A stretch of DNA of 48,745 nucleotides from Bacteroidales bacterium (GCA_017447815.1 JAFSMS010000053.1:1-48745); one strand, 5' to 3'; numbered from the stretch's first letter, positions 24,679 through 33,458 are shown. Notes: generated by a model not told the origin, from the letters alone. Program-made: numbers and translations.

Positions 24679-25626
24679 ATGAGAAAAGTCCTCACAAGCG
24701 TACTGGTTCTCCTGGTATCGGCCCTGGCCCTACGCGCCCAGAATGTCAGCGACCTCATCATTTCCGAGGCGCTGGCGCAGCCGGATTCCACCGGCATCCT
24801 GGACGACTACGGACGCCGCGGCGGCTGGGTGGAACTGTACAACAAATCGACCGGAACGGTGAATTTCGGCGGCTGCTACCTGACAGACGACCGCTCCGAC
24901 CTCCGGAAAAGCCTCATTCCCAAGAGCGACCTGCGCACCAATCTGGGACCGCGCCAGACCATCATCCTTTACTGCAGCGGAAACGGCCATGACGGCACCT
25001 TCTATGCAGGCTTCACCCTTGCGCCCGGCAAAACCGTCTATCTGGTCTCCAATGACGGACGCACGGTCATCGATTCCCTGCAAATCCCGTCCGGTCTTCC
25101 GCTTGGGAAATCGGTCATCAAACTGGCACCGGACATTCGCCAGCAGCATTTCGCTCCCGTTGCAGAGCCCGCAGTCCCCTCTCCCGCCATTGTCAACGGA
25201 GACCAGAATGCCGCCACCAAGGGAGAACTCATGAAAGAACGCGACCCGTACGGCTGGATTCTCACCGTCGTGTCCGTAAGCGTGGTGTTCAGCGCCCTGG
25301 CCATGCTGTGGTTCCTCTTCTGGCTGCTGTTCGACCGGCCGGCCAAGAAGAAGGCGAAGGATGGAGATGCTTCGACGTCGCCCGGCATCACAAAAGGAAA
25401 ACGGACAGTCATCCTGCGCGAAAGCGAAGAGTCTGAAGTGGCGGCCGCCATTGCCCTGGCCCTGGATATGGAAGCAGGCGGAGACACCTACGCCGCCATC
25501 GCGACGGCCGTCCACCTGTACCTCACCGAGGCTGTCCACGATGTCGAGCCCGGCATAGTGACCATTCGCAGGAGCGAAAGCGGATGGAATAATAAATCGT
25601 TGAATTTCAGAAAGTTACCAAAGTAG
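24679..25626 (+). CDS. OadG-like decarboxylase subunit with N-terminal lamin-tail domain
   Basis: This 315-residue protein has a signal peptide to about residue 20 (ending ALRAQ). A lamin-tail-like beta domain follows (about 22-140; DLIISEAL and GGWVELYNKS), then a single transmembrane helix at about 193-214, and an OadG-type cytoplasmic tail with AAIALALDMEA and HDVEPGIVTIRRSESGWNNKS. The tail helps assemble the decarboxylase around the beta subunit. Lamin-tail OadG proteins are known in Bacteroidetes. The linker after the helix (residues about 229-253) is encoded by a REP-like palindrome at 25363-25437, read in frame. It lies three bases after mmdA. Confidence 0.82.
   Translation: MRKVLTSVLVLLVSALALRAQNVSDLIISEALAQPDSTGILDDYGRRGGWVELYNKSTGTVNFGGCYLTDDRSDLRKSLIPKSDLRTNLGPRQTIILYCSGNGHDGTFYAGFTLAPGKTVYLVSNDGRTVIDSLQIPSGLPLGKSVIKLAPDIRQQHFAPVAEPAVPSPAIVNGDQNAATKGELMKERDPYGWILTVVSVSVVFSALAMLWFLFWLLFDRPAKKKAKDGDASTSPGITKGKRTVILRESEESEVAAAIALALDMEAGGDTYAAIATAVHLYLTEAVHDVEPGIVTIRRSESGWNNKSLNFRKLPK
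25363..25437. repeat. Decayed REP-like palindromic element inside a coding sequence
   Basis: The two arms, 25363-25392 and 25408-25437, form an imperfect inverted repeat with about 18 of 30 positions complementary around a 15-base centre. The left arm has GATGCTTCGAC and GGCAT; the right arm has GTCATCCTG and GCGAAAGCGAAGA. This closely resembles the dispersed GTCATCCTGAGCGAAG-type palindromes found in many bacterial genomes. In frame it encodes RTVILRESEES, the kind of sequence such repeats usually give. The opposite strand reads LFAFAQDD, also characteristic. It lies in the linker of the OadG-like protein without breaking the frame. Confidence 0.65.
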
Positions 25627-25661
25627 GTAACTAATTTGTTATCGATAAAAACAAAAATATT

Positions 25662-26090
25662 ATGAAGGCATATAAGTTCAAAATCAACGGGAAAGACTAC
25701 GCCGTGACCATTGGCGAAGCCGAGGGCAAAATGCTGTCCGTAAACGTAAACGGAGCCGACTATCAGGTAGAACTTGAAAACGCTCCTGCCGCGGCTCCTG
25801 CAGCTCCGGTTCAAGCGGCCGCACCGGCAGCCGCCGCCCCTGCGGCACCCGCACCTGCCGCACCCGCCGCCGGAGCCGGCGAGAAGGTCAATTCTCCCCT
25901 CCCGGGCGTAATCGTGGAAGTAAGCGTCAAGGAAGGCCAGGCCGTGAAAGCCGGTCAGAAGGTCGCTGTCCTGGAAGCCATGAAGATGGAGAACGAAATT
26001 CCCGCCCCCAAGGACGGAACCATCACTGCCATTCATGTGAACAAGGGTGACAGCATCCTGGAAGGTGCCCCCGTCGTAACCATCGCCTAA
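25662..26090 (+). CDS. mmdC: Biotin carboxyl carrier subunit of the decarboxylase
   Basis: This 142-residue protein ends in a biotinyl domain with EAMKMENEI, the biotin lysine being K108. Residues about 41-73 are an Ala/Pro-rich flexible hinge that lets the biotin arm swing between MmdA and the membrane beta subunit. The N-terminal 40 residues form a small beta segment for docking. It ends in a TAATG overlap with the beta-subunit gene, showing translational coupling. The 35-base gap before it holds no clear promoter. Confidence 0.93.
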   Translation: MKAYKFKINGKDYAVTIGEAEGKMLSVNVNGADYQVELENAPAAAPAAPVQAAAPAAAAPAAPAPAAPAAGAGEKVNSPLPGVIVEVSVKEGQAVKAGQKVAVLEAMKMENEIPAPKDGTITAIHVNKGDSILEGAPVVTIA

Positions 26091-27235
26091 TGGAACACAT
26101 TTTCGAGTCCCTTTCCCAATTCTGGGAATACACCGGTTTTGCGAACTGCTCCTGGCAGAACCTGGTGATGATTGCCATCGGACTGGTTTTCATCACCCTG
26201 GCCATCGTCAAGGAGTGGGAGCCCATGCTGCTGGTTCCCATCGGCTTCGGCATGATTGTGGGCAATATCCCCATGTTCCCCGGCCTGAACATCGGCGTGT
26301 ACGAGGACGGATCCGTCCTGAACATCCTCTACCAGGGCGTGAAACAGGGTTGGTATCCGCCGCTCATCTTCCTGGGGATCGGCGCCATGACGGATTTCAG
26401 CGCCCTGATCTCCCAGCCGAGGCTCATCCTCATCGGGGCCGCAGCGCAAATGGGTATTTTCGGGGCCTATCTGCTGGCCCTGCTCTTCGGGTTTGCCCCC
26501 AATGAAGCCGGCGCCATCGGCATTATCGGCGGTGCAGACGGTCCTACGGCCATTTTCCTCAGTTCCAAACTTGCCCCGGACCTGATGGGAGCCATCGCCG
26601 TATCGGCCTATTCCTATATGGCCCTGGTGCCCGTGATTCAGAAGCCGATCATGCTCCTGCTCACCACCAAGAAGGAACGGCTCATCCATATGCCCACCCC
26701 GCGCACGGTATCCAAGAAAGAGAAGATCATCTTCCCCATCGTGGGCTTCCTGATCACGGCGTTCATCGTGCCGAGCGGCCTGCCCCTGCTGGGCATGCTC
26801 TTCTTCGGCAACCTCCTGAAAGAGAGCGGCGTAACCAAGCGTCTGGCCAATACCGCGAGCGGTCCGCTCATCGACGTTGTGACCACCCTCATCGGCCTTA
26901 CCGTGGGCGCTTCCACGCAGGCCGACAAGTTCATCAGCGTCAAGTCCGTCCTTATCTTCGGCCTGGGTCTGCTGAGTTTCGTGATCGCCACCACCTGCGG
27001 CGTGCTGTTCGTCAAACTGATGAACCTTTTCATCGCCAACCCGGCCAAGAAGATCAATCCGCTCATCGGCAATGCCGGCGTGTCGGCCGTACCGGACAGT
27101 GCACGCGTTTCCGAGGTCGTGGGCCGCGAAATAGACCCCACCAACCACCTCCTGATGCATGCCATGGGTCCCAACGTGGCCGGCGTGATCGGATCGGCCG
27201 TCGCCGCCGGTATCCTCCTGAGTTTCCTCGGCTAA
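26090..27235 (+). CDS. mmdB: Sodium-pumping decarboxylase beta subunit
   Basis: This 381-residue integral membrane protein (OadB/MmdB family) decarboxylates carboxybiotin and pumps Na+ outward. Family signatures are GIGAMTDFSALISQPRL, the conserved GIIGGADGPTAIF segment, and the C-terminal MGPNVAGVIGSAVAAG. About ten hydrophobic helices are visible. It is the last gene of the operon and is followed by two hairpins, the second a good terminator. No mutase, epimerase or biotin carboxylase gene is adjacent. Confidence 0.93.
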   Translation: MEHIFESLSQFWEYTGFANCSWQNLVMIAIGLVFITLAIVKEWEPMLLVPIGFGMIVGNIPMFPGLNIGVYEDGSVLNILYQGVKQGWYPPLIFLGIGAMTDFSALISQPRLILIGAAAQMGIFGAYLLALLFGFAPNEAGAIGIIGGADGPTAIFLSSKLAPDLMGAIAVSAYSYMALVPVIQKPIMLLLTTKKERLIHMPTPRTVSKKEKIIFPIVGFLITAFIVPSGLPLLGMLFFGNLLKESGVTKRLANTASGPLIDVVTTLIGLTVGASTQADKFISVKSVLIFGLGLLSFVIATTCGVLFVKLMNLFIANPAKKINPLIGNAGVSAVPDSARVSEVVGREIDPTNHLLMHAMGPNVAGVIGSAVAAGILLSFLG

Positions 27236-27252
27236 ATCCCTGACACGTAACT

Positions 27253-27313
27253 TCCTGACATTCAGGATATTCCGTACAATCCTCTGCGCAAAAAGCGCAG
27301 AGGATTATTTGTT
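27253..27313 (+). terminator. Tandem hairpins ending the decarboxylase operon
   Basis: TCCTGA-CAT-TCAGGA (27253-27267) forms a small hairpin. It is followed by a perfect 12-bp stem AATCCTCTGCGC/GCGCAGAGGATT (27278-27289 and 27295-27306) with an AAAAA loop and a T-rich tail ATTTGTT. Confidence 0.85.
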
Positions 27314-27374
27314 ACATACACACTATCAACAACTTACGAATCACGCTGGAAAATAGTTAAAAGATTGAAGAAAA

Positions 27375-27405
27375 TTTGGATATTTGCTTCAAAAGTTTAA
27401 CTTTG
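27375..27405 (+). promoter_or_regulatory. Promoter of the iorAB operon
   Basis: TTTG (27375-27378), 19 bases, TAACTTTG (27398-27405), an exact consensus match. Transcription would start near 27412, about 32 bases before iorA. Confidence 0.8.
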
Positions 27406-27443
27406 TACTCTGAATAATACGAAATTAGTAATCGGTAATAAAG

Positions 27444-29039
27444 ATGGCTCAAAAGAATCTGTTACTTGGAGACGAAGCGCTGGCACTCGGCGCCCTCCAC
27501 GCAGGGCTTTCCGGGGTCTATGCCTATCCCGGCACCCCTTCTACGGAAATTACGGAATACATCCAGGCCCATCCCCTCACGGCAGAGCGGAAGGTGCACT
27601 GCGACTGGTCGTCCAATGAGAAAACGGCCATGGAAGCGGCCCTGGGCATGTCTTATGCAGGCAAACGCGCCCTGGTATGCTTCAAGCACGTCGGCCTGAA
27701 CGTCTGCGCCGACGCCTTCATGGGGTCTGCTACGACCGGAGCCAACGGAGGCCTAGTCATCGCCTCCTGCGACGACCCCTCCATGCACAGTTCCCAGAAT
27801 GAACAGGATTCCCGTTTTTACGGATCGTTCGCCATGATGCCTGTGTTCGAACCCTCCAACCAGCAGGAAACCTATCAAATGACGCGCGCCGCCTATGACT
27901 ATTCCGAGAAACGCGGCATCCCGGTCCTGATGCGCCTTACCACCCGCATGGCCCACTCCCGGGCCGTCGTGGAAAACGGCGAAGACATCCGGGAGCAGAA
28001 TTCCCTGCACTACCCCGAGAAAACCCGCCAGTGGGTCACCCTTCCCGTAAACGCCCGCATCCGGAACCGGGAACTCATCAAGGACTACGCCCAGTTCGAG
28101 GACGACGCCGTGCATTCTCCTTTTAATTCCCTCACAGAAGGAAAGGACAACGGCCTGGGCATCATCGCCTGCGGTATCGCCTACAATTACCTGATGGAAA
28201 ATTATCCGGACGGCTGCCCGTATCCGGTTCTGAAAGTATCCCAGTATCCTTTCCCGAAGGAACTGGCCCGCCAATTGGCCACCAAGACCGGCCGCATCCT
28301 GGTCATGGAAGAAGGCCAGGCCCTGGTGGAAGAACGCCTGCGGGGCGTATTCCCTTCCGGAATCCAGATCCTCGGCCGCCTGGACGGAACCCTGCCCCGT
28401 GACGGAGAACTGACCCCGGACGCCGTACGCTGCGCCCTGGGCCTTCCCGCCTTGCCGCAATACCCTGCGGCGGAAGTGGTCGCCCCCCGTCCGCCGGCAC
28501 TGTGCCAGGGCTGCGGACACCGTGATTTCTATACCGCCCTCAACAACGTCCTCAAGGACTACGAGGGAGCCCGCGTGTTCGGGGATATCGGCTGCTACAC
28601 CCTGGGCTGGATGCCTCCTTTCAAGAGCCTCCATACCTGCGTGGAAATGGGCGCCTCGCTCACCATGGCGCAGGGAGCCGCCTACAGCGGCACCTGGCCG
28701 GCCGTAGCCGTCATCGGAGACTCCACCTTCACCCACAGCGGCATGACGGGTCTGCTGGACGCCGTCAACGGAAAGGCCGATGTGACGCTGTGCATCTCCG
28801 ACAACCTCACCACCGGAATGACGGGCGGCCAGGACAGCGCCGGAACGGGCCGCATCGAGGCCATCTGCGAAGGCATCGGCGTGGAAAAGGAGCACATCCG
28901 CACCATTGTCCCGCTGCCCAAGAATTATCCGGACATGGAAAAAGTCATTCGCGAAGAGTTGGAGTACCACGGAGTATCGGTCATCGTCTGCCGCCGCGAA
29001 TGCATCCAGACCCTCAGAAGACATGCCGCTAAAAAATAA
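27444..29039 (+). CDS. iorA: Indolepyruvate ferredoxin oxidoreductase alpha subunit, without ferredoxin domain
   Basis: This 531-residue protein converts aryl pyruvates to aryl-acetyl-CoA with IorB. The N-terminal pyrimidine-binding region has GVYAYPGTPSTEITEYI and WSSNEKTAMEAALG. The TPP-binding region has CQGCGHRDFYTAL, IGDSTFTHSGMTGLLDAV and NLTTGMTGGQDS. Most characterised IorA proteins are about 610-650 residues and end with a two-[4Fe-4S] ferredoxin domain. Here the protein ends at VIVCRRECIQTLRRHAAKK, just where that domain would begin, so electrons must leave by another route. Close Bacteroidetes relatives may share this short form. Confidence 0.9.
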   Translation: MAQKNLLLGDEALALGALHAGLSGVYAYPGTPSTEITEYIQAHPLTAERKVHCDWSSNEKTAMEAALGMSYAGKRALVCFKHVGLNVCADAFMGSATTGANGGLVIASCDDPSMHSSQNEQDSRFYGSFAMMPVFEPSNQQETYQMTRAAYDYSEKRGIPVLMRLTTRMAHSRAVVENGEDIREQNSLHYPEKTRQWVTLPVNARIRNRELIKDYAQFEDDAVHSPFNSLTEGKDNGLGIIACGIAYNYLMENYPDGCPYPVLKVSQYPFPKELARQLATKTGRILVMEEGQALVEERLRGVFPSGIQILGRLDGTLPRDGELTPDAVRCALGLPALPQYPAAEVVAPRPPALCQGCGHRDFYTALNNVLKDYEGARVFGDIGCYTLGWMPPFKSLHTCVEMGASLTMAQGAAYSGTWPAVAVIGDSTFTHSGMTGLLDAVNGKADVTLCISDNLTTGMTGGQDSAGTGRIEAICEGIGVEKEHIRTIVPLPKNYPDMEKVIREELEYHGVSVIVCRRECIQTLRRHAAKK

Positions 29040-29044
29040 GTGAA

Positions 29045-29626
29045 ATGAAAAAAGATATCATACTTGCTGGCGTGGGAGGACAAGGCATCCTCTCCATCGC
29101 AACGGTTATCGGATCGGCCGCCCTGGAACAGGGCCTTTATCTCAAACAGGCCGAAGTACACGGCATGAGCCAGCGCGGCGGCGACGTGCAGTCCAACCTC
29201 CGGCTCTCATCGGCCCCCATTTACAGCGACCTGATTCCCAAGGGAGGCGCCGACCTCATCGTCTCACTGGAGCCCATGGAAGCCCTGCGCTATGTGCCGT
29301 ATCTGGCCCCGGACGGCTGGATCATCACCAATACCACCCCGCTGGTGAACATTCCCGACTATCCTCCGATGGACCGCGTACTGGAAGCCCTGAACGGCTT
29401 CCCGCAGGTGCTTGCCATGGACGTGGACGGGATGGCCAAGGACCTCGGCAGCCCGCGCGGCGCCAATATGGTGCTGCTGGGTGCCATGAGCGCCGTCCTC
29501 CACATTCTGGAACCCGAAAAACTCCGGGAAGGCATCCGCCGCGTCTTCGGCCGGAAGGGAGAAGCCGTGGTAGCATCCAACATCAAGGCCTTTGACGCCG
29601 GTCTCGCCCATTTTCAAAACCGCTGA
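29045..29626 (+). CDS. iorB: Indolepyruvate oxidoreductase beta subunit
   Basis: This 193-residue protein is the gamma-domain subunit of the 2-oxoacid oxidoreductase family. The signatures GVGGQGILSIATVIGSAAL and AEVHGMSQRGGDVQSNLR are both present near the N-terminus. It completes the IorAB heterodimer that oxidatively decarboxylates indolepyruvate, phenylpyruvate and hydroxyphenylpyruvate with CoA. It starts five bases after iorA and is followed after three bases by the aminotransferase that would make its substrates. Confidence 0.92.
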   Translation: MKKDIILAGVGGQGILSIATVIGSAALEQGLYLKQAEVHGMSQRGGDVQSNLRLSSAPIYSDLIPKGGADLIVSLEPMEALRYVPYLAPDGWIITNTTPLVNIPDYPPMDRVLEALNGFPQVLAMDVDGMAKDLGSPRGANMVLLGAMSAVLHILEPEKLREGIRRVFGRKGEAVVASNIKAFDAGLAHFQNR

Positions 29627-29629
29627 ACC

Positions 29630-30943
29630 ATGAAAAAACCGCTTTCCCAAGAAACGCTGAACCGGGCGCTCCGGGATATGGGAATCGAAGATATCTCCCG
29701 CACCACCATCCGCCAGTGCGCCATGATCGGCAGCACGCTGGAGCAGGAAGCCGGAGAGCCGTTTTCCCACCTGGAGTTCGGTGTGCCGGGCATTCCCGCC
29801 TGCCCCATCGGAATAGAAGCCCAGAAGAAAGCCCTGGACGAGGGGAAATGCTCCATCTACCCTTCCGTCCAAGGTTTGCCGGAACTCAAGGAAAACGCCT
29901 CCCGCTTCATCAAGGCATTCATCGACATCGACATCGCTCCCAAAAGCATCGTGCCGACGGTAGGATCCATGCAGGGAAGCCTCACGTCCATTCTGGAATG
30001 CTCCCAGTTGCAACCCGGCAAGGACACCATCCTGTACATCTGCCCCGGTTTCTCGGCGCAGGGCCGCCAGCCGGACATCCTGGGCATCAAGAATGTCTGG
30101 TTCGACATTTACGAATACCGGGCCGAGAAACTGAGGGACAAACTGGAGTCTTATTTCAAACAGGGCAATATCGCCGCCATCCTGTATTCCAACCCCAACA
30201 ATCCGGCCTGGATCTGCCTGACGGACGAGGAACTCCAGATTATCGGCGAACTGGCCACCCGGTACGACGTGATCGTCCTGGAAGACATGGCCTACCTGTG
30301 CATGGACTTCCGAAAAGACCTCTCCGTCCCCTTCGAACCGCCGTTCCAGAGCACCGTAGCCCATTATACGGACAACTACGTGATGCTGCTGTCCGGGTCC
30401 AAGATTTTCAGTTATGCCGGAGAACGGATCGGCATCGCCTGCATCTCGGACAAACTATACCAGCGGGAATATCCCGCCCTCAAGGAGAAATGGGGCATCG
30501 CCCGCTTCGGAGACAATTTCATCCTCAATTACTTGTATGTAAACACTTCCGGCGTTTCCCATTCGGCCCAATATGCCTTGTCGGCCATGTTCAAGGCCTG
30601 CGTGGAAGGCCGCTACAACTTTGTGAAGGAACTCCGCAACTACGGCTTCCGGGCCCACCGTTCCCGGGAGATTTTCGACCGGAACGGCTTCCACCTGGTC
30701 TATGACAAAGACATGGAACAGGCCATCGGAGACGGTTTCTTCTACACGGTGGAATACCGGGACATGCCCAACCGGGAACTGTTGGAAGCCCTGTTCCGCT
30801 GCGGCATAGTAGCCATCCCGCTCAATACCACGGGCAGCAGCCAGAGCGGCATCCGCGTCTGCGTGTCACGTCTTATGAGCGAAGAAGACTTCGTCCGTCT
30901 GGAAGAGCATCTGAAACTCTTTGTAAACTTAGTGGAATCATGA
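29630..30943 (+). CDS. Class I/II aminotransferase, probably aromatic
   Basis: This 437-residue PLP enzyme has NPNNPAWICLTDEEL and EDMAYLCMDF (the Asp and Tyr that contact PLP). The catalytic lysine is K258 in SGSKIFSYAGERIGIA. A C-terminal arginine motif, GIRVCVSRL, would bind the substrate carboxylate. Its place between iorB and the CoA-transferase suggests it turns aromatic amino acids into aryl pyruvates for IorAB. Substrate choice is inferred from context; other amino acids are possible. Its end overlaps the next gene by ATGA. Confidence 0.85.
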   Translation: MKKPLSQETLNRALRDMGIEDISRTTIRQCAMIGSTLEQEAGEPFSHLEFGVPGIPACPIGIEAQKKALDEGKCSIYPSVQGLPELKENASRFIKAFIDIDIAPKSIVPTVGSMQGSLTSILECSQLQPGKDTILYICPGFSAQGRQPDILGIKNVWFDIYEYRAEKLRDKLESYFKQGNIAAILYSNPNNPAWICLTDEELQIIGELATRYDVIVLEDMAYLCMDFRKDLSVPFEPPFQSTVAHYTDNYVMLLSGSKIFSYAGERIGIACISDKLYQREYPALKEKWGIARFGDNFILNYLYVNTSGVSHSAQYALSAMFKACVEGRYNFVKELRNYGFRAHRSREIFDRNGFHLVYDKDMEQAIGDGFFYTVEYRDMPNRELLEALFRCGIVAIPLNTTGSSQSGIRVCVSRLMSEEDFVRLEEHLKLFVNLVES

Positions 30944-32232
30944 AATACGTAAGCGCCGATCAGGCCGTCAAACTGGTCCGCAGCGGAGACACCGTCGTCT
31001 GTCAGGGCGGCACATCCGTTCCTGTCATTCTGCAGGAAGCCCTCGCACGCCGCCACGAAGAACTCCGGGACGTCCAGATCGTATGCGGTTTCAACATCAC
31101 AGCCGCCGAAGCCCCCTTCTGCAAGCCCGAGTACAAGGACTCTTTCCTGGTGAACAGCATTTTCATCAGCGCCGACCAGCGCCGGCACATCGCCGCCGGT
31201 TACGGAACCATGACGCCCGCCTTCCTGGGAGAAGTGCCCGCCCTGTTCCGCCACGGGGAAATACCCGTGGATGTGGCTTTCATCAACTGTTCCCTGCCGG
31301 ACGAAAACGGCTACCTCAGTTACGGCATATCGGCCGATATCGCCGTGTCGGCCGTGGAATGCGCCCGCGTGGTGATTGCCCAGGTGAGCCCCAACATCCC
31401 CTATCTCTACGGCAAGTGCCTCATCCACGAGTCGCAGATTGCCGCGGCGGTCTATACCGAAGAGCCGCCGCTGGGCATGGTGTTCGGGGAACCCACCCCC
31501 ATCGAAGCGGCCATCGGCGCCAACGTAGCCTCGCAGATCCCGGACGGGGCCTGCCTGCAGATTGGCGTAGGCGGCATCCCCAATGCCGTCCTCAACGGCA
31601 TCAAGCACCACCAGCACCTGGGGCTCCACACCGAGGCCATGACCGACGGGGTCATCCGCCTCATGAAGGAGGGCGTCATCGACAATTCCCTCAAGAAAGT
31701 GCACCCCGGCGTCAGCGTGGCCGCCCTGGCCATCGGCTCCAAGGAAATGTATCAATACATCGACCACAACCGCACCATGGAGTTTTTCGACGTGGCCTAC
31801 ACCAACAATCCCTTCCTGATTGCCCAGAACCCCAGGGCGTGCGCCATCAATTCGGCCATCGAGGTGGACCTTACCGGCCAGATCTGTGCCGATTCCATCG
31901 GCGAGATGATTTTCTCCAGCGTCGGCGGCCAGCATGATTTCATGTACGGCTGCTCCCTGGCCGAAGAAGGGCGCACCTTCATCGCCCTGCCTTCCCGGAC
32001 CGCCAAGGGAAAGGCCAAGATTGTCCCTACCCTCACCCCCGGTGCCGGCGTAGTCACCACCCGCTTCCAGACACAGTTTGTGGCCACGGAATACGGCATC
32101 GTCTATCTAAGAGGAAAGAGCCTGGCCGAAAGGGCCAAACTCTTGATTTCCATCGCCCATCCGGAAGACCGGGAGGAACTGGAAAAAGCCGCCTGCAAGC
32201 GCTTCGGCTACAGTTTTCTGCGCCTCCGCTAA
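30940..32232 (+). CDS. Acetyl-CoA hydrolase/CoA-transferase family protein
   Basis: This 430-residue protein belongs to the AcH1/Cat1/4-hydroxybutyrate CoA-transferase family. The catalytic glutamate is E232 in GLHTEAMTDG. QIGVGGIPNAVL and NSAIEVDLTGQICADSIG are also family marks. It would pass CoA from aryl-acetyl-CoA to acetate or another acid, releasing aryl acetate while keeping the thioester energy. Acceptor and donor are inference. It starts within the aminotransferase stop (ATGA) and its stop codon overlaps that of the converging serine hydrolase. Confidence 0.85.
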   Translation: MKYVSADQAVKLVRSGDTVVCQGGTSVPVILQEALARRHEELRDVQIVCGFNITAAEAPFCKPEYKDSFLVNSIFISADQRRHIAAGYGTMTPAFLGEVPALFRHGEIPVDVAFINCSLPDENGYLSYGISADIAVSAVECARVVIAQVSPNIPYLYGKCLIHESQIAAAVYTEEPPLGMVFGEPTPIEAAIGANVASQIPDGACLQIGVGGIPNAVLNGIKHHQHLGLHTEAMTDGVIRLMKEGVIDNSLKKVHPGVSVAALAIGSKEMYQYIDHNRTMEFFDVAYTNNPFLIAQNPRACAINSAIEVDLTGQICADSIGEMIFSSVGGQHDFMYGCSLAEEGRTFIALPSRTAKGKAKIVPTLTPGAGVVTTRFQTQFVATEYGIVYLRGKSLAERAKLLISIAHPEDREELEKAACKRFGYSFLRLR

Positions 32233-33458
32233 CGGATGGCGGCCGCGGCGATACTGGCCACCACAGCCCGCAGCCGGGCCACCGAGCCGCCGTCGCTGGG
32301 ATGGGCCCGGTTGGTGAGGATGATGACGGCCGTATCGGTATCCGGATCCAGAATGACGGAAGTACCTGTGTAGCCCGTGTGGCCGCGCAGGTTTTCCGTT
32401 TCAAAGATGTCCCCGCTCGTGTAGGGACCGGTATAATATGTGTCCCACCCCAGGGCGCGGGCCACTTTGGGGTCGTTGACGGAAGGGACCTCGAACATTT
32501 TCCGAACGGTCTGCGGGGCCAGGATGCGGCGTCCGTTCCAACTGCCGTCTCCCAGCAGCGCCGCCGCCATCACGGCCAGGTCTTCCACATTGGAAAACAT
32601 GCCGGCATTGCCCGAATTGCCCTGGTTGATGATGCGGGCGATGGGGTCATGGACCGCCGCCACCAGGGGCAGTCCGTCTGCCTGGACCTCCGTAGGAGCG
32701 CAGAGCGCCGCCAGTTCCGGCTTCACGGGAGCGCCGTCCAGCGGGAAATAAGTGGTATGCTCCAACCCCAGGACATCGAAGACATGCTGCTGGGCATAGT
32801 CACAGAGGCGCTGTCCCGTAATGCGCTGGAGAATTTGCTGGAGCGTCACGAAATTCAGGCAACTGTACAATTGGTCGGTGCCGGGGCGGAAATTGCGGCC
32901 GGCCCTTTCGGCGATATAGCCGATGAAGGCTTCCGGGGTTCCGGGGCCGAATTCCTGCACATAAGCAGCCACATCGGCATAGGCGTCCAGGCCGGAAGAA
33001 TGCGTAAGAAGGTGCTGGACGGTGATTTCCACACGTTCACCCGTTTCCGGGTCCACCCACGGGCGGAAACCGGGGATGTAGCGGCTCACGGGGTCCATCA
33101 GGCGAAGTTGTCCCCGCTCCACCAGTTGCATCACCGAGACCGTCGTTCCAAAGCACTTGGACAGGGATGCCAGGTCGAAGAGGGTTTCCGTCGTGAGCGC
33201 TTCCTTCGCAGGAACCAGCGACTTGTATCCGAACGCTTTTTCATAAACGATGTTCCCGTGGCGCACGATGCCGATGACCGCCCCGGGAATCTCTCCGAGG
33301 GCGACGGAGGCGTTGGCGGCGCTGTCGATCAGCGCCAGGTGGGTGGAACTCATGCCCATGGATTCCGGAGCAGCATGCGGGAGCCCCGGATGCTGGGGGC
33401 CGGCGCAGGAAAGCGCCGCGGCGGCAAAGGCCGCCAGAAGGATTCTCTTAAAAAACAT
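32229..33458 (-). CDS. Class C beta-lactamase-like serine hydrolase lipoprotein
   Basis: This 409-residue protein has a lipoprotein signal (RILLAAFAAAALSCAG, Cys at 18). The catalytic SxxK is S98-L-S-K101 in DLASLSKCFGTT. The second motif is YSCLN in place of the usual YxN, and the third is HTGYTGTS. Such proteins act as esterases or D-amino-acid peptidases, rarely as true beta-lactamases, so resistance should not be assumed. It starts 11 bases inside the end of the outer membrane protein gene and is presumably translated from the same mRNA. Confidence 0.87.
   Translation of the reverse strand: MFFKRILLAAFAAAALSCAGPQHPGLPHAAPESMGMSSTHLALIDSAANASVALGEIPGAVIGIVRHGNIVYEKAFGYKSLVPAKEALTTETLFDLASLSKCFGTTVSVMQLVERGQLRLMDPVSRYIPGFRPWVDPETGERVEITVQHLLTHSSGLDAYADVAAYVQEFGPGTPEAFIGYIAERAGRNFRPGTDQLYSCLNFVTLQQILQRITGQRLCDYAQQHVFDVLGLEHTTYFPLDGAPVKPELAALCAPTEVQADGLPLVAAVHDPIARIINQGNSGNAGMFSNVEDLAVMAAALLGDGSWNGRRILAPQTVRKMFEVPSVNDPKVARALGWDTYYTGPYTSGDIFETENLRGHTGYTGTSVILDPDTDTAVIILTNRAHPSDGGSVARLRAVVASIAAAAIR

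Noticed and set aside
25614-25631. Inverted repeat GTTACC/GGTAAC before the biotin carrier gene
   Set aside because: It is only six base pairs, overlaps the stop codon of the preceding gene and has no T tract. It could be chance in an AT-rich gap.
32229-33458. Beta-lactamase resistance gene
   Set aside because: The class C-type fold is shared by many esterases and peptidases. The second motif is YSC rather than YxN, and a lipoprotein of this type in Bacteroidetes is rarely a true beta-lactamase.
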